The position numbers and the translations under genes were made by a program. DNA of 64,000 nt, from positions 310,001 through 374,000 of the forward strand of contig NZ_LMKC01000001.1 in NCBI RefSeq assembly GCF_001421355.1. Direction: 5' to 3'. Positions 33,745 to 42,900 of the stretch are shown piece after piece; within the stretch, counting starts at the first letter, position 1; every line of letters starts with the position of its first letter. The notes below the pieces were generated by a model. That model saw only the letters and a list, made by a program, of their open reading frames with translations. It was not told where the DNA came from and searched no databases. This DNA is from Sphingomonas sp. Leaf9. Its GTDB lineage: Bacteria; Pseudomonadota; Alphaproteobacteria; Sphingomonadales; Sphingomonadaceae.

Positions 33745-34988
33745 GCCAGCGTCTCCTTGCGGTCGTCGCGGAAGGTAAGTTGGAACAGCAGCGCGATCGC
33801 GGCGGCGGCGATCGCGGGATAGACCCACATGCCCTGCCAGTCGGCGATGGTCGGGTTGGCGGGCAACTGCGCATAGAGCAGCGCGCCGATCTGCGACCCG
33901 AGCAGCATGCCGACGCCATAGGTGAACAGCGTCAGCATGCCCTGCGCCTGCGCATTCACACCCTTAGGCGCGGCGATGATCCCGGTGTAGATGGCGCCGG
34001 CGACGAAGAAGAAGTCGTAGCACACGCCGTGCAGCGCGACACCCAGATAGACCGCCCAGATCCCCGACCCGCCGTCACCGATCGCGAACAAGGCATAACG
34101 CAGCGCCCACGCGGCCATGCCGACCAGCAGCAGCGGCTTCACCCCGAAGCGGCGATAGAGCCACGGCATCGAGAACATGAACACCAGCTCGGACATCTGC
34201 CCGATCGCGAGCGTGCCGCCGACATTCTCGATCCCGGCCGCGCCGACATAGGGCGAGGCATAGGCATAATACATCGCCAGCGGGACCGAGATCAGCGTCG
34301 CGCACAGGATGAAGATCAGGAACGACTTCTGCCGCATCAGCCCGAACGCCTCGACGCAGAACACCTGCGCCAGCACGCTGCCGCCCTGGGGTTTGTCGGC
34401 TTCCACGGCCGGCAAGGTGATGCTGTAGAGGCCGAGCGCCACCGACACCACCGCTGCGACGGTGAAGATCTGCGGGCTGGCCGACAGCCCGGCCCAACCG
34501 ATGATCAGGCCCGACGCGATCCAGCCGATGGTGCCGAACGCGCGGACGAACGGGAAATTGTCGGTCCGCTCGCCAAAGCTCTTCAGCGCGATGGTGTTCG
34601 CAAGGCCGACGGTCGGCATGTAGAGGATCATATAGCCCAGCAGCAGCCAGACGAACGTGCTGCCACGTTCGGGCGTGATGAGCGAAGGCATCAGGAACAG
34701 CAGCACGCCACCGACCAGATGCAGGATCACCATCAGCGTCTTTGGTGCGACATAGCGCGTCGCGACCATGCCGAGCAGCAGCGATCCGACGATCGAGGCG
34801 ATCGGCCCCATCGAAAACGCATTGCCGATCAGATTGCCGATACCGACCGTCTGCATCACGAGGCCGAGCGTGACCTGCCACGCGCCCCAGATGAAAAACT
34901 GCATGAACATCAATGCGCTCAGCCGGACGGTCATCCCGCCATCGACCGACGCGCGACTGCGACGCCCAACACCCTCCGCAATGGCCAT
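33741..34988 (-). CDS. MFS transporter of the nucleoside:H+ symporter type
   Basis: A 415-residue inner-membrane protein with about twelve hydrophobic helices. The first is LSALMFMQFFIWGAWQVTLG, typical of the NupG/XapB nucleoside-H+ symporter branch, whose relatives in catabolic clusters import sugars. It continues with LYMPTVGLANTIAL, FPFVRAFGTIGWIASG and a central polar loop. It is the first gene of the nine-gene operon. The ATG at 34988 has a GGAGGGG site; a later ATG at 34934 would trim the polar N-terminus. The sugar carried is unknown. Confidence 0.88.
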   Translation of the reverse strand: MAIAEGVGRRSRASVDGGMTVRLSALMFMQFFIWGAWQVTLGLVMQTVGIGNLIGNAFSMGPIASIVGSLLLGMVATRYVAPKTLMVILHLVGGVLLFLMPSLITPERGSTFVWLLLGYMILYMPTVGLANTIALKSFGERTDNFPFVRAFGTIGWIASGLIIGWAGLSASPQIFTVAAVVSVALGLYSITLPAVEADKPQGGSVLAQVFCVEAFGLMRQKSFLIFILCATLISVPLAMYYAYASPYVGAAGIENVGGTLAIGQMSELVFMFSMPWLYRRFGVKPLLLVGMAAWALRYALFAIGDGGSGIWAVYLGVALHGVCYDFFFVAGAIYTGIIAAPKGVNAQAQGMLTLFTYGVGMLLGSQIGALLYAQLPANPTIADWQGMWVYPAIAAAAIALLFQLTFRDDRKETLA

Positions 34989-35042
34989 GCGCCATCCCCT
35001 CCGCGGTTTTATCTGCTAATTGCACGCGAGGCTAAGTAGATA

Positions 35043-35077
35043 TGACAGCGCTGTAAAGGCTAATGTAACCGGTTTCA
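35043..35077 (-). promoter_or_regulatory. Two LacI-type operator-like palindromes
   Basis: The 141-base gap between the halogenase operon and the transporter contains TGACAGCGCTGTAA (35043-35056) and TGTAACCGGTTTCA (35064-35077). Both are near-palindromes with the central CG step characteristic of LacI/GalR operators. They sit 55-90 bases upstream of the transporter ATG, where a repressor could act. No LacI gene is in the window. Confidence 0.45.
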
Positions 35078-35129
35078 CCGCTTTTGCGGGATTCGATGGG
35101 TCGCGGCGTATCCCGCAAGTTGATAACGT

Positions 35130-36644
35130 TCACTGATCCGGGCTGCGGCAATGGCGATCGATGAACGCCATATGGTCCGGCATCGCCCGCACCCCCGAAT
35201 CCATCGCCGCCGCGATCCGGGTCATGCGATCGTCCAGTTCGGCATCGCTTAGCAGGTCGGCGATCGGGTGATGGCGTTTCGGCACGACATTCTGCCCATG
35301 CAGCACCGCCAGCCAGCTCGTCTCGCTGAACAATTCTTTGTCGTGGCGATAGAGCCGCGCATTCTCGCGGAAGATCGCGATGCGCTCGGCCAGCGAATCG
35401 GGGATCGCCATAGCGCGACACCGGCGCCAGAACGGACTGTCGTCGCGCGCCGTCGCCTTGTAATGCAGGACCAGGAAGTCGCGGATTTGTTCATATTCCG
35501 CCCGCGTCCGCCGGTTGTAATAATCGATGTCGGGCTGGTTGAACGACCGGTCGGGAAAATTGGTCAGCAGCCGCGCGATGCCCGACTGGATCAGGTGGAT
35601 CGACGTCGATTCCAGCGGTTCGAGAAACCCCGACGCCAGCCCCAGCGCGACGACGTTGCGATCCCACGCCTTGCGCCGGATGCCCGCCGTAAAGCGCAGG
35701 AAATTGGGCCCGGCCAGCGCCTCGCCGTCCAGTCCGGCGTCGAGCATCGCCAGCGCGGTTTCATCATCGGCATAGTCCGAACAATAGACATGGCCGTTGC
35801 CGGTGCGCGATTGCAGCGGAATGCGCCAGCGCCACCCGACGCTGGTCGCGGTCGCCCTGGTATACGGCGTCGGGTCGGCCACCCGTGAACAGGGCCGCGC
35901 TACCGCCCGGTCGCACGGCAGCCATTCGCGCCAGTCGTCATACCCCGCCTGCAACGCTCCCTCGATCAACAGCCCGCGAAAGCCCGAGCAGTCGATGAAC
36001 AGGTCGCCGCCGACGCTGCGGCCATCGTCCAGCACGACATGATCGACATGGCCGTTGCCACCGTTCAGCACGACATCGACGATCCGCCCCTCGATCCGCT
36101 CGACGCCCGCCGCCTCGGCACGTTCGCGCAAATACCGGGCATAGAGCGCGGCATCGAACTGGAACGCGTAGGAGATGCCGCCGAGCGGCGATCCCGGCCG
36201 GCTATGGTCGGGCCGCTGGAACTTGCCCGCGCGCGCTGCGCCCACGCCGATGCTGTAGCGATCGAGCGGCAGCGCCCCGCCCATCTGCGCCTGCCGGTAC
36301 CAGAAATGATGGAAGTGCAGCCCTTCCATCTCCTGCCCATAGCTGCCGAACGGGTGGATATAGCGCTCGCCGATCGCGCCCCAGTCGACGAACTCGATGC
36401 CGAGCTTGAACGTAGCGCAGGTCCGCCGGACGAACTCGTCCTCGTCGATTCCCAGCAGGCGGTTGAAATACTGGATGTGCGGGATCGTCGCCTCGCCTAC
36501 GCCGACCGTCCCGATTGCTTCGGATTCGACCACGCGGATCGCCATGCCGCTGCCCGAGAGGATGCGGGAGAAGGCGGCAGCGGCCATCCATCCGGCGGTG
36601 CCGCCGCCGACGATGATGATGCTGCGGATATTGCCGTCCTTCAT
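35130..36644 (-). CDS. Flavin-dependent tryptophan-halogenase family protein (third of trio)
   Basis: A 504-residue FADH2-dependent halogenase homologue. The FAD site is IIIVGGGTAGWMAAAA. The catalytic lysine of PrnA/RebH (Lys79) corresponds to Lys80 in CATFKLGIEFVDWG, the conserved glutamate is in GFLEPLESTSIHL, and the signature WxWxIP is present as GWRWRIPLQ. These intact residues predict halide oxidation through a lysine chloramine or related species. A GGAGG site precedes the ATG. It is the last gene of a three-gene operon next to a TonB receptor; free tryptophan is not necessarily the substrate. Confidence 0.9.
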   Translation of the reverse strand: MKDGNIRSIIIVGGGTAGWMAAAAFSRILSGSGMAIRVVESEAIGTVGVGEATIPHIQYFNRLLGIDEDEFVRRTCATFKLGIEFVDWGAIGERYIHPFGSYGQEMEGLHFHHFWYRQAQMGGALPLDRYSIGVGAARAGKFQRPDHSRPGSPLGGISYAFQFDAALYARYLRERAEAAGVERIEGRIVDVVLNGGNGHVDHVVLDDGRSVGGDLFIDCSGFRGLLIEGALQAGYDDWREWLPCDRAVARPCSRVADPTPYTRATATSVGWRWRIPLQSRTGNGHVYCSDYADDETALAMLDAGLDGEALAGPNFLRFTAGIRRKAWDRNVVALGLASGFLEPLESTSIHLIQSGIARLLTNFPDRSFNQPDIDYYNRRTRAEYEQIRDFLVLHYKATARDDSPFWRRCRAMAIPDSLAERIAIFRENARLYRHDKELFSETSWLAVLHGQNVVPKRHHPIADLLSDAELDDRMTRIAAAMDSGVRAMPDHMAFIDRHCRSPDQ

Positions 36645-36672
36645 GCCGCCTCCGCCGGGCAATACGGTGCGC

Positions 36673-38100
36673 TCACAATGCGGCCTTTCGCAGATAGTCT
36701 TCGAACTGCATGCGATAGACGCGGGCAGGTGGCAGCGTCGCCACCCCCTGTTCGATCTCGCGCGCCATGTTGGACAGGAACCGCGCGACCTGCGCCCTGT
36801 CCGCGCGGGCTGCCAGCCGGTCGTGCAACGCCTGGCGACGCCCCATCCCCAGATGCAGGATCAACCAGTCCTCCGGATGAAACGGTTCGAGATCATAGGC
36901 GACCAGCACCCCGCGCCGTTCGAACATGGTCAGCTTGCGCGCCAGCTTTTCCGGCACCGCATCCGCCTGCTCCGCCTGCCAATAGGGCCCGTCCGGCAGG
37001 TCATCCGCGGCAAAGAACGCCTTCTGGAACAGCGCGGCATGGTCGTGATCCTCGGCAAAGCGGCGATTATATTCCGCCGACTCGACCTTGTGATCGGCCG
37101 ATACCGGAAGCAGCGTCAGCAACCGCTCGATATCGCGCTCCAGCAATAGCATCGGCGCTGGCGTCAGCGGTTCGATCACGCCCGCCGCCTGCCCGATCGC
37201 GACACCATTGCCGACCCAGGCCCGCGACCGCCGGCCCAGGGTCGCCTGCGGCCCGTCGATCACGCCCGGCGCGCCGACGATTGTCCGCCGGGTGCGCCCT
37301 TTCAGCGGGGTATCGCTCTCCCACCCCTGCGGCGTCGCCCGGACGGTGCGCATCGGCGCCTGATCGTCGGCCGGCAGATCGCGCGCGGCGATCGCGATGC
37401 CGCGACCATCGCGCGTGTCGTGCGAAACCGCCGACAACAGCCGCGCCTCCGGTCCCGACACATCGACATACAGGTCGGCGGTCACGATGCTGCCATCGTC
37501 CAGCGTCACGCCGGTAATCCGGCCCTCCGCCACGGCAACCGACGCAAGCGATCCCGCCACCCGCTCGACCCGCCCGGCCACTGCGAACAATCGCGCATAG
37601 TCGCCGGGATCGAACTGATAGCCATATTCGGCACGCGACAGCGGGTGCGGCGTACCGTTGGCGGCGGCGCGCGGCGGATGGACGAAGACGCCCCGTCGCG
37701 CCGCCTGCAATCCGGCGACGAACGGATCGATCCCGCCCGCCCCGGCCAGGCCGAGATACTGATGGAACTGCACCCCATCCATCACCGGGAACGGCAGCGC
37801 GAACGACTGCATCCACGACCGACCCGCCCCCCAGCTGGCATAGCGGGTGCCCCATGAAAAGGCGGTGGCGCTGTCGAGGATCACCTGCCGCTCATCCACC
37901 CCCGCGGACAGATTTAAGGCATAGGACGATGGCCCGGTGACGTTGCCATAGAACAGATCGCTCGCGTCCTGTTCGCCGGCCCGTACCCACGCGATCGCGG
38001 TCGACGGCGGCAATTGCCGCGCCAGCGCCGCCAGTGTCATCCGCGCCGCCAGCCCGTCGCCGCACACCAGCACCTGCCCGATCGGCACCCTGTCAGCCAT
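36673..38100 (-). CDS. Degenerate tryptophan-halogenase family protein (middle of trio)
   Basis: A 475-residue relative of the flanking halogenases that has lost the defining residues. The dinucleotide loop reads VCGDGLAARM instead of GGGTAG. The catalytic-lysine segment reads TAFSWGTRYASWG, with serine where the others have lysine. The glutamate motif EPLEST is EPLTPAP, and the WxWxIP signature is replaced by QGWESDTPLK. Fold-level similarity remains in YGYQFDPGDYARLF, DLYVDVSGPEA and the helical C-terminus. Its ATG overlaps the preceding stop as TGATG, so it is made together with an intact paralogue and may be a non-catalytic partner. Confidence 0.85.
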   Translation of the reverse strand: MADRVPIGQVLVCGDGLAARMTLAALARQLPPSTAIAWVRAGEQDASDLFYGNVTGPSSYALNLSAGVDERQVILDSATAFSWGTRYASWGAGRSWMQSFALPFPVMDGVQFHQYLGLAGAGGIDPFVAGLQAARRGVFVHPPRAAANGTPHPLSRAEYGYQFDPGDYARLFAVAGRVERVAGSLASVAVAEGRITGVTLDDGSIVTADLYVDVSGPEARLLSAVSHDTRDGRGIAIAARDLPADDQAPMRTVRATPQGWESDTPLKGRTRRTIVGAPGVIDGPQATLGRRSRAWVGNGVAIGQAAGVIEPLTPAPMLLLERDIERLLTLLPVSADHKVESAEYNRRFAEDHDHAALFQKAFFAADDLPDGPYWQAEQADAVPEKLARKLTMFERRGVLVAYDLEPFHPEDWLILHLGMGRRQALHDRLAARADRAQVARFLSNMAREIEQGVATLPPARVYRMQFEDYLRKAAL

Positions 38101-39617
38101 CACGCGGCCAGCCCGGCGGCCGCCGGCGACTGCCGGATATACTCGGCATGGTCCGGTGTTGCGCGCACCGCCCCGGCAACCTCCGCCCGCAACGCCGCCG
38201 CCCGCTTTGCCAGCGCCCCGCCCTCGATCCCCGCGACGCGCGGATCAAAGGCGTCGGGCACCAGCCCCTGCCCCAGCATCACCGCCACCCAGCTGGGTGG
38301 CAGGAACAGCCCGAACTGATACGGCACGATATAGCCGCGTGCCCGCCACGTATCGATCTTGTGCTGCAGGCTGTCGGGCAGGGTCAGCGCGCGGAAATGC
38401 CGCCACATCGGGCTGTCGTCACGCTCGGTCGCGACATAATGCAGCAACAGGAAATCGCGCACCCGTTCATAATGCAGCGCCATTCGTCGGTTATATTCGT
38501 CGATATCCGCCGCCGCGAATTCCTGATCCGGAAACAGGCCCAGCAGCTCGGTAATCCCGTCCTGGATCAGATGGATCGACGTCGATTCCAGCGGTTCGAG
38601 GAAGCCGCCGGCCAGCCCGATCGCCACGACGTTGCGCTTCCAGAAATCGCGCCGCCGCCCGGTCGTGAAGCGCAGCCGGCGCGGCTCCGCCTGCATCGGC
38701 GCGTCGAGGTTGTCGACCAGCTGCTGCTGCGCCTCGTCGTCGGAAATGAAGTCGCTACAATAGACATGGCCGTTGCCGACCCGGTGCTGGAGCGGGATGC
38801 GCCACTGCCACCCCGCCGTCCGCGCAGTCGCCCGCGTATAGGGGCCGAGCGGCCCATGGCTCACAGTCGGTACCGCCACCGCACGGTTGCACGGCAACCA
38901 CCGGCTCCAGTCGTCATAGCCCGACTGCAACGCGCCCTCGATCAACAGCCCGCGAAACCCCGAACAGTCGATGAACAGTTCGGCCCCGACCACCCGCCCA
39001 TCGGCCAGCGTGACGTGGCGGACAAACCCGCTCTCCGCGTCCAGCGCGACGTCGACCACCTTGCCCTCGACCCGCTCGACGCCGCGCGCCTCGGCATAGC
39101 GGCGCAGGAACGCGGCATAGAGCGAGGCGTCGAACTGATAGGCATAGCCGAAGCTCGATTCGACGCGGCCGGGTTCGCTGGCGGGATGGCGGAAGCGGTT
39201 CTGTTCGGCGGCAACGATGGGATAGGAGTAATCGTCCAGCCGGCTGGTATCGCCCATCGAACGAAGCCGCAGCCATTGGTGATAGAAGGGGATCGCGTCG
39301 TCGCTCGGCCCGTAATTGCCGAACGGATGGATATAGCGGTCGCCGAGTCGGCCCCAGTCGCAAAACTCGATACCCAGCTTGTAGGTCGCTTCGGTTGCGC
39401 GCATCAGGTCGGCCTCGGCGATGCCCAGCGTGGCGTTGAACGCGCGAATATGCGGCAGGGTCGCTTCGCCGACGCCGACCGTGCCGATCTCTTCCGATTC
39501 GATCAGCCGGACAGCGACGTTCAGCCCGCCGAGCCTGTTCGCAAGCGCAGCGGCGGTCATCCACCCCGCCGTGCCCCCGCCGACGATGCACACCGACGCG
39601 ATCCGGCGGTCGGTCAT
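38100..39617 (-). CDS. Flavin-dependent tryptophan-halogenase family protein (first of trio)
   Basis: A 505-residue halogenase homologue, first gene of the operon, with a GAGGT ribosome site. It carries CIVGGGTAGWMTAA (FAD), Lys80 in EATYKLGIEFCDWG, the glutamate in GFLEPLESTSIHLIQ and the signature AGWQWRIPLQ. Thus all residues considered essential in PrnA/RebH are present. It is close to the third gene of the trio over its whole length, including GNGHVYCS and DIDEYNRR-type segments. FADH2 must come from a separate flavin reductase, which is not encoded nearby. The native substrate is unknown. Confidence 0.9.
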   Translation of the reverse strand: MTDRRIASVCIVGGGTAGWMTAAALANRLGGLNVAVRLIESEEIGTVGVGEATLPHIRAFNATLGIAEADLMRATEATYKLGIEFCDWGRLGDRYIHPFGNYGPSDDAIPFYHQWLRLRSMGDTSRLDDYSYPIVAAEQNRFRHPASEPGRVESSFGYAYQFDASLYAAFLRRYAEARGVERVEGKVVDVALDAESGFVRHVTLADGRVVGAELFIDCSGFRGLLIEGALQSGYDDWSRWLPCNRAVAVPTVSHGPLGPYTRATARTAGWQWRIPLQHRVGNGHVYCSDFISDDEAQQQLVDNLDAPMQAEPRRLRFTTGRRRDFWKRNVVAIGLAGGFLEPLESTSIHLIQDGITELLGLFPDQEFAAADIDEYNRRMALHYERVRDFLLLHYVATERDDSPMWRHFRALTLPDSLQHKIDTWRARGYIVPYQFGLFLPPSWVAVMLGQGLVPDAFDPRVAGIEGGALAKRAAALRAEVAGAVRATPDHAEYIRQSPAAAGLAA

Positions 39618-39975
39618 GCCACCTCAACCCCGACAAATCCCTGCAATATCATCCGACGTCTCTTCCCCGCCCTCATAACAATACGCAAGACTTTTTATAG
39701 TGTTCGCATGACTTCGCCGCAGCGCAGCAATCGTAACAGCTGAAATCACTGGTCGCGTTGTATGAAAGCGCGGTTTCGCACCAAATTGTCAACGTCGCCC
39801 GGAAAAATGTTACCGCTATCTTGTCCGACTAAATTGGATCAGTTATGCGATGAATCGTAGCCGATCCTGTTCGGCAGGGGCCGTGTCCTTTCACGACTCA
39901 CAATCGATCAGGAACGGACACAGGGGAAACCAGGACGGCCGGAACAACGGACCGCTTCAGGGAGGGGATATTGCG
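39618..39975. promoter_or_regulatory. Divergent promoter region between halogenases and TonB receptor
   Basis: A 358-base stretch, more AT-rich than its neighbours, separates the halogenase operon (minus) from the TonB receptor (plus). Features seen are an AT-rich patch around ACTTTTTATAGTG (39689-39701) and a TGTTACCGCTAT sequence (39808-39819). The latter resembles a half of the operator-like TGTAACCGGTTTCA found before the sugar operon. An in-frame ATG at 39850 precedes the receptor signal peptide but is unlikely to be used. No small gene is convincing here. Confidence 0.5.
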
Positions 39976-42900
39976 ATGAGAACACACGGATTCCGCGTTC
40001 GCTCGGGCTCGGCCAGGTGCCTGCTGATGGCGACGTCGGCGCTGACCCTGGCACTTACGCCGTCGATCGCCGCGGCACAGAGCGCCGCCACCGATCCGGA
40101 AGGGGAACCAGCCGTCACGTCGCAGGGGCCGCAGACGACCACCGACTCCGAAATCGTCGTCACCGGCATCCGCGCCGCGCTGGAATCGGCGAAGGAGATC
40201 AAGCGGAAATCGTCGACCTTCGTTGACTCGATCACCGCATCGGACATCGCGACCCTGCCCGACCTGTCGGTCGCCGAAGCGATCGGTCGTATCCCCGGCG
40301 TCACCATCTCGCGCTTCCCGACCGGCGGCGCCAGCCCTGACTTTCCCTCGCCCGAAGGACGCGGCAACCTGGTGCGCGGCCTCGGCTTCGTACGGTCGGA
40401 ATTCAACGGGCGTGACGCGTTCTCGGCCAATGGCGGCCGCTCGCTCGACTTCTCCAGCATCCCGCCCGAACTGGTCGGCGGCGTCGACGTCTACAAGAAC
40501 CAGAGCGCCGACCTGATCGAAGGCGGCATCGGCGGGTCGATCAACCTGCGCACGCTGGAACCGTTCGACAGCAAGAAGGACCTGTTCGTCGTCGCGGTCG
40601 ATGGTACCTATTCCGACCTGCGCAAGAAATGGTCGCCGCAGGCCAGCATCACCGCCGGCAAGCGCTGGAACACCGGGATCGGCGAATTCGGCATCCTCGG
40701 TTCCTATTCGCGCTCGCGCCTCGATTCGCGCATCCATGGCTGGCAGCAGAACGCGCCGATGCCACGCGTGCTGAACGCGGCGGGCCAGGTGCCCGAAACG
40801 ACCTTCACCGGCGCGAACAAGGTCAACGAATTCACCGGTGTCGATCCGTCGCAGATCGTCGGCATCACGCCCGGTTTCCAGCTGCGCACGAACGACGTCG
40901 ATCGCGAACGCATCAGCTATTATGTCGCGGCGCAGTGGAAGACCGACGGCCTCCAGCTGACCGGCAAGTACATTCGCGCCGAAAACAAGATCAACAGCAT
41001 CGAACGCACGTTCGAATGGTTCCCCGAACACGACACCGGCACCACCGCCGGCGTGTCGGATATCGTCCTCAACAAGAACTGGGGATCGGCCGGCACCCCG
41101 ATGTGCAGCGGCCCCGGCGGCTTCCCGTCCAATCCGGGCGACTGCGAACGGCTGATCCCGGTGCGTGGCGGACTGATGGAATCGGGATATGTAACCAACA
41201 ACGCCGATTCGTGGACCGGCGCGCGCGGTTCGCCGGTCGGCTCGCTCGGCATCGGCAAGATCGAGGAAGCGACCACCGAGGATTTCAGCCTCAACCTGAA
41301 GTGGAACGTGACCGACCGCCTGTTCATCACCCTAGATGGCCAATACACGAAGGCCGACGCCCGCCAGCGTTCGATCTGGGGCGGGATGAACACCTACCTC
41401 AACTGGAAGATCCGGCACGATCTCGACAATCCGTCGATCGAATTCCTGATCGACCCGCAGCACCGCTTCAACCCGAACCAGACGCGCTTCACCGGCGATC
41501 GCGACGCGACGGCGACCACCGCCGGCGTGTTCATCCCGACGCCGACCAGCACCGCCGACTTCAACGGGTCGACGTGGCAGTTCGCCGCCGACCAGTTCCA
41601 GGTCGGTACCGGTGACCTGAAGGCGTTCCGTGGCGACCTTGCCTATGATGTCTCGGGCAGCGACGGGCTGGCCAGCTGGTTCGACAGCGTGAAGTTCGGC
41701 GCGCGCTATTCGGAACGCAGCCAGGTCAATTCGGAAATGGCGCTCAACTGGGGCTCGATCGCACCGGCATGGGATGGTCGCGGCGGCTTCGCGGTGGCCG
41801 GCACCTTCCAGAACCCGTCGCAGGGCTTCGAAGCGGTCGGCTTCAACGATTTCTTCCGCGGCGGCGTGGTGAAGGGCGCGAACAATTCGTTCGTGTTCGT
41901 GAACCAGGACCTGTTGTCGAACTATGCCAGCTTCCGCAACTACCTGAACGCCGAACCGCAGACCGCCAACGGCAATTACGGCTGGGTTCCGCGCGGCACG
42001 TCGGACGGTTCGCGGTTCGGCAACCCGATCTTCCGCCCGGAAGATACGTCGAACATCACGGAGAAGACGCGCAACGCGTATGTCCGCGTCGACTTCAAGC
42101 ATGAATTCGACAACGACATGTCGGTCGATGGCAATGTCGGCGTCCGCTATATCCGCACCGATCTCGACTCGTCGGGCTTCCTCGCCTTCCGCGCGTTCGT
42201 CGCCGATATCCAGACGCCAGCGGTTACCGACGGCGTCCGGACCCGCACCGACGATGCGGAAAGCCGCGACGATCCGCGTGACTTCCTGCCGCAGGCGACC
42301 GCCTATGCCGGACAGAATCCGATCGCTCGCACGCTCAAGCTGAAGGACGAGCATTGGCTGCCGTCGTTCAACCTGAAATGGAATCTGAACCGCGAGATGC
42401 TGTTCCGTGCTGCCTACAGCAAGGGGCTGAGCCGCCCGAACGTGCAGGATCTTCGCGCGTCGCAGGAATATGTCGTCACCACCAACCGCATCAACTTCCC
42501 GCAGATTACCGATCGCAACGATCCGCTGTTCGGTATCGATCGGGGGGCGCAGAACATCACCGTCGGCGAAATCCGGGTCAGCCGCGGCAACCCCTATCTG
42601 AAGCCCACCACCGCCGACAGCTTCGACCTGTCGTACGAATGGTACTTCAAGGGCGGCTATTTGTCGGTTGCGGGCTTCTACAAGGATTTGCGCAACATCA
42701 TCACCAACGGCGATCTGCCGCTGGGAACGGTGGGCGGCATTCCTGGCCAGCAGCAGGGCTCCGTGACACTGGATGGCCAACAGGTGCCGGTGATCTACAA
42801 CGGTGCGGTGAACCAGGCGAAGGCGACCGTGAAGGGTATCGAGGTCGGCTATCAGCAGTTCTTCGACTTCCTGCCCGGCCCGCTCAAGCATCTGGGGTTC

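Noticed and set aside
36673..38103. Middle halogenase homologue as a pseudogene
   Set aside because: It has no stop or frameshift, keeps full length and is coupled to its neighbours, so a maintained divergent gene is more likely than a broken one.
35130..39617. Natural-product biosynthetic cluster suggested by halogenases
   Set aside because: No synthase, synthetase, tailoring transferase or resistance gene lies nearby; the context is a nutrient receptor and a sugar operon.
38034..39743. 569-codon plus-strand frame opposite the first halogenase gene
   Set aside because: Shadow of the minus-strand halogenase, whose sequence is clearly conserved.
39850..39975. Longer TonB receptor starting at 39850
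   Set aside because: The extra 42 residues precede a good signal peptide and lack a ribosome site, whereas the ATG at 39976 has GGAGGGG upstream.
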